Positions 16,247 to 25,567 of a stretch of DNA of 57,823 bases are shown here, in pieces. The notes below the pieces were generated by a model, which was not told the origin of the DNA, did no database searches, and saw only the letters and a list, made by a program, of their open reading frames with translations. Each line of letters opens with the position of its first letter. Position 1 is the stretch's first letter. The DNA comes from Eubacteriales bacterium (GTDB lineage Bacteria > Bacillota > Clostridia > Lachnospirales > Lachnospiraceae), in NCBI GenBank assembly GCA_030536755.1, contig JAUNPJ010000017.1, positions 1 to 57,823 on the forward strand. The letters are read 5' to 3'. Made by a program: the position numbers and the translations under genes.

Positions 16247-18880
16247 GTGAGTGAAGACAGAATAAACAGAAAAACGTTAAATAAATATATGATTCCGCTG
16301 CTGTCTGTATCTGTAATGGTAGTATGTCTGGTGTTTGGTATTCTTTATATTCGATCTTTTATGGAGAAGCAGACGGCAGAGGAACGGGCAGCCCAGCTCG
16401 AGGAGATGATCACGCAGATTCGTGTGAATCTGGAGTATGGACTTGAGATTCACTGGAACCTTCTTGAAGGAATTGCTGGGGCTGCAGAGGAAAGAGATTA
16501 CAGTGACATAAACGCTCTGACAGAAGAAATTGAATATTTGGAACAAACATTCCGGCTGCAATCTTTTGGCTGCAGAATCATGCTGATTGAATCAACAGGT
16601 ACGGCATATTTGAGTGGCGGCGATGTCGGAATCTGGGATGATATGAAGTATCTTTCGAATGGAGAACCTAGAGCAACTTTCGTTTCTGATACCAGTAATG
16701 TGGAGGGGACTTTTCTGGCGTTTGCCAAAAAAATGAACAAACCGATTGTAGTCACAACGGATGATATTTGTTTTACCCATATTATTTTATTGAAAGATAT
16801 TGAGTATGTAAAAAAATATTACACGACAGAGTCCTATGGAGGGTATGCATCTACTTATATCATTAAGGAGAATGGTACGTTGGCGTACTTTGATTCCGAA
16901 GAGGAGGATGTGCTGAAGGCCCGTAATATTTTTAAGGCATTGAATGAGGCAGAATATGTAAGCGAAAAAAATTTCAATATTGTAAAAGAAGAGCTGGAAC
17001 AAGAGGGAATGTCAGCTGCCAATATTCGAATCAATCAGACAGAATATTTTTATTCGCTGGCGGATTTAAAAGATTATGACATGACATTGATGCTGTTGAT
17101 TCCGGCGAGCGAGGTTGCTGTCAGTACCATGAATATGATGGCAGCTGCCGTTCGGGTTCTTGCTATCTTTATGTTTGTGCTGGCAATAACGTTGATTTTG
17201 GCATTGCTTAGTTTTATTAAGGCACAGCGCAGTAATCAGTTGGTTAAGATTGAACAGAAAAATAATCAGGAGTTAAATCGATTGCGAGAGGCTGCTGAGG
17301 ATGCATTACACGCTGCTGAAGTGGCAAATAAATCCAAAAGTGTATTCCTTTCTAATATGTCACATGATATCAGAACCCCGATGAATGCAGTGATTGGATT
17401 TGCAAATCTTGGATTATCTCATATTGACAATAAGGAGAGGGTGAAAGATTATCTGACAAAGATTCTTTCCTCGGGTAATCATCTGCTTTCCCTGATTAAT
17501 GATATTCTGGACATGAGTCGTATCGAGAGCGGAAAAATTAACCTTGAGGAAACGGAAGCAAATCTGTCGGATATGCTCCATGACATTAAGACAATTATCG
17601 GCGGACAGGTCCATGCAAAACAATTGGAATTGTATATGGATGTGATCGATGTAACCGATGAGGATATATATTGTGATAAGACCAGATTAAATCAGGTTTT
17701 GTTGAATCTGTTATCGAATGCAATTAAGTTCACGATGCCCGGAGGTACGGTTTCCGTGCGGATTGCACAGTTGTCGAATGTATCTGCTGAAAAAGGTTTG
17801 TATGAAATTCGTGTTAAGGATAACGGAATTGGTATGAGTCAGGAGTTTGCAGAGAGGATATTTGAACCCTTTGAGAGGGAACGTTCTTCTACAGTAAGCC
17901 GGATTCAAGGTACCGGACTGGGCATGTCTATTACAAAAAATATCGTTGATATGATGGGTGGTACGATTGAAGTCCAGACAGAAGAGGGGAAAGGAACAGA
18001 GTTTATTCTTCGGCTGGAACTTCGCCTCAAACCTGAGCAGAGGAAAAAAGGAAAGATAAAAGAACTGGAAGGCTTGAAGGCACTGGTGGTAGATGATGAT
18101 TTCAATACCTGCGACAGTGTGACCAGAATGCTTGTGGATATCGGTATGCGCTCTGAATGGACACTCTCGGGCAAGGAGGCAGTTCTCCGTACAAAACAGT
18201 CAATAGAAATGAATGATGCATTCAGCGTTTACATCATTGACTGGCGGCTTCCGGATATGAATGGTATTGAGGTTGCCAGACGTATCAGAAGACTTGGAGA
18301 TGATACACCAATCATTGTTCTTACGGCGTATGATTGGGATGATATCGAGATAGAGGCAAGAGAGGCAGGCGTTACAGGATTTTGTGCAAAGCCAATGTTC
18401 GTGTCGGATTTGAGAGAATCGTTAATGTCGGCGTTGGGACATAAATTCGGTGAGGAAGAAGATCATGGAGTATTTGGCAAAGATGCAGTAGAGAATTTCA
18501 TGGATAGACATATTCTCCTGGTTGAGGATAATGAACTCAACCGGGAGATTGCACAGGAAATTCTTTCTGAATATGGTTTCCGTATCGATGTGGCAGAAAA
18601 CGGTGCAGAAGCTGTGGAAAAGGTATCATCATCGAAGCCGGGTGATTATGACCTGGTGCTTATGGATATTCAAATGCCTGTTATGGATGGACATGAAGCA
18701 ACAAGACAGATTCGAAAGCTGGATGATCCGCAGCTGGCATCGATTCCGATTATAGCCATGACAGCAAATGCCTTTGATGAAGATAAAAAAGCAGCAGTCG
18801 ACAGTGGTATGAATGGCTTTGTCTCCAAGCCAATCGTAATGGAAGAGATCATTCAGGAACTCAAAAATGTGTTTGAATAA
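16247..18880 (+). CDS. Hybrid sensor histidine kinase with two receiver domains
   Basis: An 877-residue membrane kinase starting at GTG 16247 behind ATAGGGAG. A first helix (about 15-34), a large extracellular sensing domain (35-295) and a second helix (about 298-325) lead to a coiled coil, HisKA with phospho-acceptor H373 ([15 protein letters not shown]), and HATPase_c with [15 protein letters not shown] and [11 protein letters not shown]. Two receiver domains follow, with D665 and D807 as phosphorylation sites. No Hpt or DNA-binding domain is present, so its output must pass to another protein. It is transcribed with the binding lipoprotein and ends at a terminator. Confidence 0.92.
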   Translation: MSEDRINRKTLNKYMIPLLSVSVMVVCLVFGILYIRSFMEKQTAEERAAQLEEMITQIRVNLEYGLEIHWNLLEGIAGAAEERDYSDINALTEEIEYLEQTFRLQSFGCRIMLIESTGTAYLSGGDVGIWDDMKYLSNGEPRATFVSDTSNVEGTFLAFAKKMNKPIVVTTDDICFTHIILLKDIEYVKKYYTTESYGGYASTYIIKENGTLAYFDSEEEDVLKARNIFKALNEAEYVSEKNFNIVKEELEQEGMSAANIRINQTEYFYSLADLKDYDMTLMLLIPASEVAVSTMNMMAAAVRVLAIFMFVLAITLILALLSFIKAQRSNQLVKIEQKNNQELNRLREAAEDALHAAEVANKSKSVFLSNMSHDIRTPMNAVIGFANLGLSHIDNKERVKDYLTKILSSGNHLLSLINDILDMSRIESGKINLEETEANLSDMLHDIKTIIGGQVHAKQLELYMDVIDVTDEDIYCDKTRLNQVLLNLLSNAIKFTMPGGTVSVRIAQLSNVSAEKGLYEIRVKDNGIGMSQEFAERIFEPFERERSSTVSRIQGTGLGMSITKNIVDMMGGTIEVQTEEGKGTEFILRLELRLKPEQRKKGKIKELEGLKALVVDDDFNTCDSVTRMLVDIGMRSEWTLSGKEAVLRTKQSIEMNDAFSVYIIDWRLPDMNGIEVARRIRRLGDDTPIIVLTAYDWDDIEIEAREAGVTGFCAKPMFVSDLRESLMSALGHKFGEEEDHGVFGKDAVENFMDRHILLVEDNELNREIAQEILSEYGFRIDVAENGAEAVEKVSSSKPGDYDLVLMDIQMPVMDGHEATRQIRKLDDPQLASIPIIAMTANAFDEDKKAAVDSGMNGFVSKPIVMEEIIQELKNVFE

Positions 18881-18885
18881 ATATA

Positions 18886-18954
18886 AGAGTACAGACGAAA
18901 TCCGGGACTGGCGTCTGGCTGGTCCGGGAAATCATCCGTACTCTCATTTTTTTA
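18886..18954 (+). terminator. Terminator after the sensor kinase
   Basis: GAGTAC (18887-18892) pairs with GTACTC (18938-18943), with an inner CCGGGAC/GTCCGG pairing, followed by CATTTTTTT. Confidence 0.7.
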
Positions 18955-18968
18955 ACAGAAATCGGATC

Positions 18969-18993
18969 GGGACAAGGGACAGCTGCCTGTCCT
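18969..18993. repeat. REP-like palindrome fragment
   Basis: GGGACAAGGGACAG followed by CTGC and CTGTCC forms a short hairpin. The GGGACAAGGG(G)AC core also begins the long palindrome at 53434. No transposase nearby. Confidence 0.4.
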
Positions 18994-19007
18994 ATTTGAA
19001 AGAGTTA

Positions 19008-19016
19008 TGATATAAT
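19008..19016 (+). promoter_or_regulatory. Extended -10 promoter
   Basis: TGATATAAT, a perfect extended -10 element, 33 bases before the transglutaminase-like gene. Confidence 0.5.
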
Positions 19017-19049
19017 TTTGCATAAAGAAAATGATAAAAGGGGGAATCT

Positions 19050-20315
19050 ATGCGTAAGCGAAAAAACAATCGAAGAACAAATAGAAGACTCAGGAGACGA
19101 AAAAAATCGCCGATAATGCCTGTTCTTTTTGTTATTCTGGCGGTGCTGCTTTTGGTGGAGTCAGCAGACAAAATGCCTCAGAAAATGACGCAATTGGAGG
19201 CAATCCGGGAACAGGTGACTTTAGAAATTGAAGATATCAAAGAGAATGGTGCCGGAGAAATCTTTTCTGAAGACAAAGATGAGGAACTGGCACAGATCAA
19301 TGAGAGCAACCGTCTCTATTATTATTTTCCAAATCTGAATGAAGAAGAGCGGGTCGTGTATACAAAGATCATAAACGGATTCAATGAAATGGATACCAAT
19401 ATCAAAATTCAAACAGACCAGGAACAACTTGCAAAAATCATACGCATGATACTGGCAGACCACCCGGAAATATTCTGGACCGAGGGTGCTTATCAATTTA
19501 TAAACTATGGACCGTATATCGTGCTGCAGCCAGACTACAACTGCGATGCATCCGTAAAGCAGCAAAGAGCGCAGGAGATTGAAAATGAGGTGGTGCGTGC
19601 TCTGGAACAGATACAGGCAGGAACTTCTCAGTACGAATACGTGAAAAATACATTTACATATCTGATCGATACGGTTGATTATGTGGCGGATGCTCCGGAC
19701 AACCAAAATATTTACAGCACGCTGGTCAATAAAAGAACAGTGTGTGCAGGCTATGCAAAAGCAACACAGTATTTGCTTCAGAGGATGGGAATGACTGCAC
19801 TGTATGTGACGGGAAAGGTTGTCGACCGGGGAGACCATGCATGGAACATCGTTCAGTGTGATGGGGAATACTACCAGGTGGACACAACATTTGGAGACCC
19901 CAATTTTATAGATTACAGTTCTGAGCAGATGGAAACCCTTCCGGGTGAATTTCTGCACGACTATTATTACTTGTGCTGCAATGACGAGATGATGTATCGC
20001 GACAGAACGGCAGATGCAGAACTTCCTGTTCCGGTATGTTCTTCAGCAGCATATAATTATTACGAAATGAACAATATTTATTACGAGAGTTATTCACCGG
20101 ATGTTGTGGTGGATCTGACAAACAGTATCCTCAATGGAGAACGAAGCTGGTCTTGCAGATTCTCCAATCAGGAGGCATACAGGCAGATGTTTGCGGAAAT
20201 TCAAAATGGTCTATATTCCAAACTGGTTTTAGAAAACAGCGGCCAGGCTGTATCCAGCATTCGGACGTATTTTTCGTACAGAGACGAAACGTGTGTGATT
20301 AAGCTTTGGTATTGA
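19050..20315 (+). CDS. Membrane-anchored transglutaminase-like protein
   Basis: A 421-residue protein. A very basic N terminus (RKRKNNRRTNRRLRRRKK) precedes one membrane helix (about 22-38); the rest lies outside the cell. Residues about 195-290 form a transglutaminase/protease core with the catalytic triad C232 (RTVCAGYAK), H263 (GDHAWN) and D278 (YQVDTTF). Family members act as transglutaminases, peptidases or structural domains at the envelope. Start ATG 19050 follows AAAAGGGGGAATCT; this leader and the basic N terminus are repeated at 24630-24700 in front of a mini-protein. Transcribed alone. Confidence 0.85.
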   Translation: MRKRKNNRRTNRRLRRRKKSPIMPVLFVILAVLLLVESADKMPQKMTQLEAIREQVTLEIEDIKENGAGEIFSEDKDEELAQINESNRLYYYFPNLNEEERVVYTKIINGFNEMDTNIKIQTDQEQLAKIIRMILADHPEIFWTEGAYQFINYGPYIVLQPDYNCDASVKQQRAQEIENEVVRALEQIQAGTSQYEYVKNTFTYLIDTVDYVADAPDNQNIYSTLVNKRTVCAGYAKATQYLLQRMGMTALYVTGKVVDRGDHAWNIVQCDGEYYQVDTTFGDPNFIDYSSEQMETLPGEFLHDYYYLCCNDEMMYRDRTADAELPVPVCSSAAYNYYEMNNIYYESYSPDVVVDLTNSILNGERSWSCRFSNQEAYRQMFAEIQNGLYSKLVLENSGQAVSSIRTYFSYRDETCVIKLWY

Positions 20316-20334
20316 TATAAAAATTCATATTGTT

Positions 20335-20363
20335 TTGCTTTTCGCACTTTACTGTGGTATAGT
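20335..20363 (+). promoter_or_regulatory. Promoter of the esterase-ATP-grasp operon
   Basis: TTGCTT at 20335-20340, 17 bases, TATAGT at 20358-20363, 55 bases before ATG 20418. It should drive all three genes to 23188. Confidence 0.55.
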
Positions 20364-20417
20364 TACAGAGAAATATATTTGCGGAATTTTTGACCGTGAC
20401 ATTATCTGGAGGAAATT

Positions 20418-21182
20418 ATGGTTATCAAATGGAATGTTACACTTCCGGAACTGACAGGCAGTGAGGAAAGAACTGCCTATCTTTATCTTCCGGAATCGTA
20501 TAATTATGAACCTGACAAACGCTATCCCGTCCTTTATATGTTCGATGGACACAATGTATTTTTTGACTCAGATGCTACTTATGGAAAATGCTGGGGTATG
20601 AAAGAATATATGGATTATACCAACACGCAGCTGATCATTGCTGCTGTGGAATGCAATCACAGCCCGGATAACGGAAGACTGCGGGAATATTCTCCGTACT
20701 CATTCACCGATCCAAAGCTGGGAACGATTGAAGGACACGGAAAACTCACGATGGACTGGATGATACATACATTTAAAAAAGACATTGACAGTCGTTTCCG
20801 TACACTGGCAGATCGCGAGCATACTTTTATCGCCGGAAGCTCTATGGGCGGTCTGATGAGCCTGTACGCGATTCTAGAATACAACCAGTATTTTTCCCGT
20901 GCAGCTGCGTTATCGCCTTCCATCTGGTTTGCGGCAGACAAATTACAGAATATGATTGAGTATGCGAAGATTCAGCCGGATACCGTTGTGTATATGGATT
21001 ATGGTTCGAGAGAACTTTATCATCATGCAAATATGAAAAGTCAGTTTGCCAGAGTGACAGCACAGCTTCTCAATCAGGGAGTGATGCTGGAAAGCCGGAT
21101 CGTTCCCGGAGGAAATCACTGCGAGGCAAGCTGGGAGAAACAGATACCATTTTTTATGAATACGCTGATGTATCAGCCATAA
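20418..21182 (+). CDS. Esterase-D-type alpha/beta hydrolase
   Basis: A 254-residue alpha/beta hydrolase of the putative esterase family (PF00756). It opens with ERTAYLYLPESY and RYPVLYMFDGHNVFFD, has the nucleophile elbow AGSSMGGLMSL (Ser in GSSMG), and a likely Asp in DYGSRE and His in GGNHCEASW. No signal peptide, so it works in the cytosol. It is first of three genes on one transcript, followed by a second hydrolase and an ATP-grasp ligase. The substrate is unknown; related enzymes cleave short esters, S-formylglutathione or siderophore esters. Confidence 0.85.
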   Translation: MVIKWNVTLPELTGSEERTAYLYLPESYNYEPDKRYPVLYMFDGHNVFFDSDATYGKCWGMKEYMDYTNTQLIIAAVECNHSPDNGRLREYSPYSFTDPKLGTIEGHGKLTMDWMIHTFKKDIDSRFRTLADREHTFIAGSSMGGLMSLYAILEYNQYFSRAAALSPSIWFAADKLQNMIEYAKIQPDTVVYMDYGSRELYHHANMKSQFARVTAQLLNQGVMLESRIVPGGNHCEASWEKQIPFFMNTLMYQP

Positions 21183-21203
21183 TGGAAAGTGAGGAGAAGA
21201 ACG

Positions 21204-21962
21204 ATGGAAACACAATACTTTAAACAGTACAGTCCTGCGCTGGGGCGCGATATGGAGTGCAAGGTCTACGGCCATGCAGGAAGACCGGTCCTTTTTATTC
21301 CCTGCCAGGATGGGCGCTTTTTTGATTTTGAGAATTTTTCCATGACAAATGTGTGGGCTCCGTGGATCGATGCCGGAGAAGTCATGGTATTTGCAATTGA
21401 TACCATTGATCAGGAAACCTGGTCAAATAAAAATGGAGATGCACGCTGGCGCATTTGCCGCCATGAACAGTGGATTCGCTACATTACCGATGAGATGGTG
21501 CCGTTTATGCGCGGCATGGTAAACGAAAGAAACGGATGGACCGGTTATCCGGGAGTGATGGTGTTTGGCTGCAGTCTGGGAGCTACTCACGCAGCAAATC
21601 TATATTTTCGAAGACCGGATCTGTTTGACGGACTGTTGGCACTCAGCGGTATTTACAGCGCAGAATACGGATTTGATTCGTATATGGACGATCTGGTCTA
21701 TGCAAATTCACCGGTACATTATCTGGCAAATATGCCGAAAGATCATCCTTATATTGAACTGTACAATAAGAAAAAAGCAATCATCTGTGTAGGGCAGGGA
21801 CCCTGGGAGCTTCCAGAGTCTACAAGACAACTGCAGCAGATCTTACGGGATAAGGGAATCGATGCATGGGTGGATTTCTGGGGTTATGACTGCAGTCATG
21901 ACTGGTGTTGGTGGTACAAACAGGTAGAATATTTTGTTCCCTATTTACTGGGACAAAAATAA
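21204..21962 (+). CDS. Second alpha/beta hydrolase (esterase family)
   Basis: A 252-residue protein starting at ATG 21204 after GTGAGGAGAAG. It has the elbow VFGCSLGATHAANL (Ser in GCSLG) and a late His in YDCSHDWCWW. It is only distantly similar to the preceding esterase. Trp- and Asp-rich segments (APWIDAGEVMVFAIDTIDQETWS) match a family of esterase-like proteins that often sit beside ATP-grasp genes in Lachnospiraceae, as far as I recall. The spacing of 21 bases from the first gene and 29 to the ATP-grasp gene shows an operon. Function unknown. Confidence 0.78.
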   Translation: METQYFKQYSPALGRDMECKVYGHAGRPVLFIPCQDGRFFDFENFSMTNVWAPWIDAGEVMVFAIDTIDQETWSNKNGDARWRICRHEQWIRYITDEMVPFMRGMVNERNGWTGYPGVMVFGCSLGATHAANLYFRRPDLFDGLLALSGIYSAEYGFDSYMDDLVYANSPVHYLANMPKDHPYIELYNKKKAIICVGQGPWELPESTRQLQQILRDKGIDAWVDFWGYDCSHDWCWWYKQVEYFVPYLLGQK

Positions 21963-21991
21963 AAATGAATACGAAAGAAGAGGGGGTTCTT

Positions 21992-23188
21992 ATGAAAAAC
22001 TTTATTTTTATTTCTCCAAATTTTCCAACAAATTACTGGCAGTTTTGCAGAGAATTGAAGAAGAATGGTCTGAATGTTCTCGGCATCGGCGATCAGCCAT
22101 ACGATGAACTGTCCAACGAATTGAAGGACAGTCTCAATGAGTATTACAAGGTAAGTGATCTGGAAAACAGTGAGGAAGTCTACCGGGCGGTAGCATTTCT
22201 GACTTACAAACACGGAAGAATCGACTGGCTGGAGTCCAACAATGAATACTGGCTGGAGCGCGATGCGAAGCTTCGTACAGATTTTAACATCACCAGCGGT
22301 TTTCAGGAAAAAGATATCCCGCGCATTAAGTTCAAATCCAAGATGAAGGAATACTATGCACAGGCGGGAATCCCTACCGCGCGTTATCATATGGTGGATA
22401 CGCTGGAGAACTGTCTGGCATTTGCGCAAAAGGTCAATTATCCGGTGGTTGCCAAACCGGACAATGGTGTGGGTGCTTCGCATACCTTCAAAATCGAAAA
22501 CGAAGAGCAGATGAAGCAGTTTTTTGATCTGAAATGGCCAGATACGATTTATATCATGGAAGAGTATGTAAACGGTGAAGTAAATTCCTACGATGCGATC
22601 ATTGACTCCAACGGTGAGCCGATGTTTGAGACGGGTAACGTCACACCGATGTCCATCATGGATATTGTAAATCATTCCGACAATTCAATCTTTTATATTC
22701 TGAAGAACCTGCCGGAGGATACCTGTGCTGCCGGACGCGCGACTGTAAAGAGCTTTGGAGTAAAGAGCCGCTTTGTTCACTTTGAATTCTTCCGTCTTCT
22801 GAAAGACCAGGAAGGACTTGGAAAGAAGGGAGAACTGGTGGCTTTAGAGGTAAACATGAGACCAAGCGGCGGTGTGACGCCGGATATGATTGATTTTGCT
22901 CACAGCACAGACGTTTACAAAATCTGGGCAGATATGATTGCCTTTGACCGTTCCACGATGCCGGTAGGTGAGCATGCATACTGCGCTTTCGCAGGAAGAA
23001 GAGATGGAAAAGATTTCATCATGGGTCATGAAGACATTATGGAAAAATACGGCGAGAATATGAAAATGGCTGAGAGAATCCCGGATGTATTGTCTGGAGC
23101 GATGGGAAATCAGATGTATGTAGCAATCTTTCCGTCACAAAAAGAACTTGATGCGTTCTATGAAGATATCTTAAAATGCAATGAATAA
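21992..23188 (+). CDS. ATP-grasp ligase-like protein
   Basis: A 398-residue enzyme starting at ATG 21992 after AGAGGGGGT. An N-terminal Rossmann-like domain (KNFIFISPNFPTNYW) precedes the ATP-grasp fold: KFKSKMKEYYAQAGIPTARY, NYPVVAKPDNGVGASH (ATP-binding Lys and glycine loop), YIMEEYVNGE, and the metal/ATP site VALEVNMRPSGGVTPDM with E and N. Such enzymes join a carboxylate to an amine or thiol through an acyl-phosphate. With two hydrolases in the operon it may build or remodel a small peptide-like or ester metabolite; that is inference. Confidence 0.85.
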   Translation: MKNFIFISPNFPTNYWQFCRELKKNGLNVLGIGDQPYDELSNELKDSLNEYYKVSDLENSEEVYRAVAFLTYKHGRIDWLESNNEYWLERDAKLRTDFNITSGFQEKDIPRIKFKSKMKEYYAQAGIPTARYHMVDTLENCLAFAQKVNYPVVAKPDNGVGASHTFKIENEEQMKQFFDLKWPDTIYIMEEYVNGEVNSYDAIIDSNGEPMFETGNVTPMSIMDIVNHSDNSIFYILKNLPEDTCAAGRATVKSFGVKSRFVHFEFFRLLKDQEGLGKKGELVALEVNMRPSGGVTPDMIDFAHSTDVYKIWADMIAFDRSTMPVGEHAYCAFAGRRDGKDFIMGHEDIMEKYGENMKMAERIPDVLSGAMGNQMYVAIFPSQKELDAFYEDILKCNE

Positions 23189-23315
23189 AATTTTTCTGCA
23201 AAGGCCCTGGAACAAAGCAATCCGGGGCCTATAAAATTGACACATTTTGCTGTGTTTTGGAACTATTCATAATCACAGGCGTAAGATACAATAGTGGCAT
23301 GAAGGAGGTAGGAAA

Positions 23316-24521
23316 ATGAAATCAAAAAGACGAATTTCTATCATGACATTACTGATGACGGCAGTGCTGTTGTTGAGCAGTACACTGACTGTCTGGGCGG
23401 CTGATACAGATGACTATACGGATACCGCAAATAATTATTATTTTTCCGGTGAGGATAAAATCGTAGAAGGCGGCGTGTTCTTCAGCGGTTTCGGAGCCGG
23501 AAAAGATCTGAAGGTTCAAAACTGTAAGTCCGATGATTCGATTGCAATGGCCGGATTGAACCTGACCGTGGCTGATTCAAAAATCGGAGGTTCTGTTTAT
23601 CTGGCAGGCAATGGAATCAAAGTGAACGCAAGCAACGTCAAAGGAAACATCATTGCAGCAGGCAACAGTATTTCGGTTGATTCTGATACCGCATGTAATG
23701 GAGTGCTGGCGACCGGAAGAGAAGTCACTTTTGATGGTCAGGCGAAAGCACTGACAGCAAGTGCACAGACGGTAGTGGTAAACGGAACCATTGAGGGTGA
23801 CGCTGAGATTTCGGCTGAAAAGGTTGAGATTGGCGACGGAGCAGTTGTAACAGGAAACCTGAAAATTGAAGCGAAGACAGAACCGACCATCCCAGCAGGT
23901 GCAAAGATTGGCGAGCTGGAATTTGAGAAGACAGTCGAAGATCAGGATAACAAAGACAGCGAGAAGAAAGACGACGAGAGTACATACACAATAGGACAGC
24001 GCTTTGCAAAAGCTGTGAAATCCGCAATTTACTGGTCCGTTGCAATGGCAGTGATTGGCCTTCTGCTGTTTGCGTTTGGAAGAAAACATCTGGAGCAGTC
24101 CGCTTCCATGGTTCGGGAACGTACAGGCGCAATGCTTGGATCAGGAGCTATCGCACTGATTATCGTTCCGATCGTATCCGTGATCTGTATGATTACCGTG
24201 ATCGGCATTCCGACTGCACTGATCGCTTCGACCATTTATGTGCTTCTGATCTGCGTATCGGTTGCATTTGCAGGCGCATCCCTGGGCCCTGTATTTTTGA
24301 AAAAGATGCCTGCGCTTCTGGCAAGTGTACTTGGCATCGTTATACTGGAAGTTTTGAAGAAGATTCCATATGTGGGCATTTTGATTAAGCTTGCAGCAGT
24401 ACTGTATACGATGGGATATTTCATCCAGTATATTTACATGGGAAGAACGAAAAAGCAGAAGAGAGAAATTGTGGCTGAGACTGTGGAAGCTCTTCCGGAA
24501 CTGATAGAAGAAAATAAATAA
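23316..24521 (+). CDS. Exported bactofilin-like/beta-solenoid membrane protein
   Basis: A 401-residue protein behind GAAGGAGGTAGG. A signal peptide (about 1-29, ending VWA) is followed by a 180-residue region of repeating short strands (GGSVYLAGNGIKV, GNIIAAGNSISV, GVLATGREVTF, EGDAEISAEKVEI) typical of polymer-forming, bactofilin-like beta-helices. A charged linker (EDQDNKDSEKKDDES) leads to four or five membrane helices (about 240-375) and a basic cytosolic end. The solenoid should lie outside the cell, the reverse of classic cytosolic bactofilins. A role in envelope organisation is inference. Confidence 0.75.
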   Translation: MKSKRRISIMTLLMTAVLLLSSTLTVWAADTDDYTDTANNYYFSGEDKIVEGGVFFSGFGAGKDLKVQNCKSDDSIAMAGLNLTVADSKIGGSVYLAGNGIKVNASNVKGNIIAAGNSISVDSDTACNGVLATGREVTFDGQAKALTASAQTVVVNGTIEGDAEISAEKVEIGDGAVVTGNLKIEAKTEPTIPAGAKIGELEFEKTVEDQDNKDSEKKDDESTYTIGQRFAKAVKSAIYWSVAMAVIGLLLFAFGRKHLEQSASMVRERTGAMLGSGAIALIIVPIVSVICMITVIGIPTALIASTIYVLLICVSVAFAGASLGPVFLKKMPALLASVLGIVILEVLKKIPYVGILIKLAAVLYTMGYFIQYIYMGRTKKQKREIVAETVEALPELIEENK

Positions 24522-24540
24522 TAAGGATAGAAAAATGGGG

Positions 24541-24570
24541 AAAGCATTCAGGAAACTGGGTGCTTTTTTT
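24541..24570 (+). terminator. Terminator after the bactofilin-like gene
   Basis: AAAGCATTCAG, GAAA tetraloop, CTGGGTGCTTT and a T run; one mismatch in the stem. Confidence 0.7.
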
Positions 24571-24644
24571 GGCAAATGTACGATATAATAAAAGCAATTC
24601 TATCATAGAGAGAAAAAAGTAAGCTGTTAAAAAAGGGGGAATCT

Positions 24645-24782
24645 ATGAGCAGACGAAGCAATCATCGAAGAACAAACAGAAGATACAAACGGAGAAGAAA
24701 ATCATGGGTATTTCTTGCCCTTTTCTTCCTTGTGATATTTCTGTTTTTGAAATATGCCCCATTGGCCATCATTGATAAATGA
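24645..24782 (+). CDS. Arginine-rich 45-residue membrane mini-protein
   Basis: A short gene with the same leader as the transglutaminase gene (AAAAGGGGGAATCT before the start). It encodes 19 mostly Arg/Lys/Asn residues containing HRRTNRR, as in the transglutaminase N terminus, followed by one strong membrane helix (WVFLALFFLVIFLFLKY) and a short end (PLAIIDK). Ribosome site and first 70 bases are well conserved between the two loci. It is either the remains of a second transglutaminase paralogue cut just after the anchor, or a real small membrane protein. It sits 53 bases before the desulfoferrodoxin. Confidence 0.6.
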   Translation: MSRRSNHRRTNRRYKRRRKSWVFLALFFLVIFLFLKYAPLAIIDK

Positions 24783-24835
24783 GTATGAATGTGGTAGGAT
24801 AAAACATAAAATATACAGAAAAAAGGTGATAAATT

Positions 24836-25438
24836 ATGGAACAGAAATTTTATGTTTGCGAACATTGTGGGAAAATTGTAGCGATTGTTAAGGAAAGTGG
24901 CGCTTCGCTGATGTGTTGCGGTGAGAAAATGAAAGAATTGATTCCAGGAACCACAGAGGCGGCCACAGAAAAACATATTCCTGTCTGTACAGTAAAGAAC
25001 AATCAGGTGACAGTGACAGTAGGTGAGGTTTCCCATCCGATGATTCCGGAACATTACATCGAATGGATTTCTCTGGAGACAAAACAGGGCAATCAGAGAA
25101 AAGTGTTAAAACCGGGTGACAAACCGCAGGCATCTTTTGCTATTTGCGAAGGGGATGAAGTGGTTGCCGCATATGCTTATTGCAATTTGCATAGTCTCTG
25201 GAAAAAAGAAATCGAGGAGAAAAAGCAGGAGGAGCAGATGCAGGATGGAAATTATATAGTATGTAAATGCAATAATGTCAGCTATTATGATATTATTGAT
25301 CAGGTACATAAGCATAACAATATGGACGAACTTCTCAAAGTTTTTGAAGATGTAAGAGATACAACACGTTGTTCTACAGGCTGTGGTGGGTGCTATAATA
25401 AGGTTATGGATATTATTTCCAAAACGATTATGGGATAA
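24836..25438 (+). CDS. Desulfoferrodoxin fused to a BFD-like [2Fe-2S] domain
   Basis: A 200-residue cytosolic redox protein that reduces superoxide to peroxide without making oxygen. Centre I ligands are C8, C11, C27 and C28; centre II ligands are H47, H67, H73, C116 and H119 (EKHIP, SHPMIPEHYIEWI, YCNLHSLW). Normal desulfoferrodoxin ends near residue 125. Here a Lys/Glu-rich linker leads to residues 140-198, which match the bacterioferritin-associated ferredoxin fold: C143-x-C145 and TGCGGC with C183 and C186, plus an extra C179. The added cluster probably passes electrons to the superoxide-reducing iron. ATG 24836 follows AAAAAGGTGATAA. Confidence 0.9.
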   Translation: MEQKFYVCEHCGKIVAIVKESGASLMCCGEKMKELIPGTTEAATEKHIPVCTVKNNQVTVTVGEVSHPMIPEHYIEWISLETKQGNQRKVLKPGDKPQASFAICEGDEVVAAYAYCNLHSLWKKEIEEKKQEEQMQDGNYIVCKCNNVSYYDIIDQVHKHNNMDELLKVFEDVRDTTRCSTGCGGCYNKVMDIISKTIMG

Positions 25439-25470
25439 AACTCCGCCCCAGTGATTACAGGCATGTAATG

Positions 25471-25514
25471 AAAAGACTTGTGTATTAACATTAGTTGGTA
25501 TACAGGTCTTTTTT
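25471..25514 (+). terminator. Terminator after the desulfoferrodoxin gene
   Basis: AAAAGACTTGTGTA pairs imperfectly with TATACAGGTCTTTT around a 15-base loop, with a T run at the end. Confidence 0.7.
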
Positions 25515-25567
25515 GATACGAAAATGAGACGAAAAATATATTGCATTTTTAAAGTAGACTTGATACG

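Noticed and set aside
23195-23232. AGGCCCTGG / CCGGGGCCT hairpin after the ATP-grasp gene
   Set aside because: The stem is fair but no U tract follows, so I did not call it a terminator.
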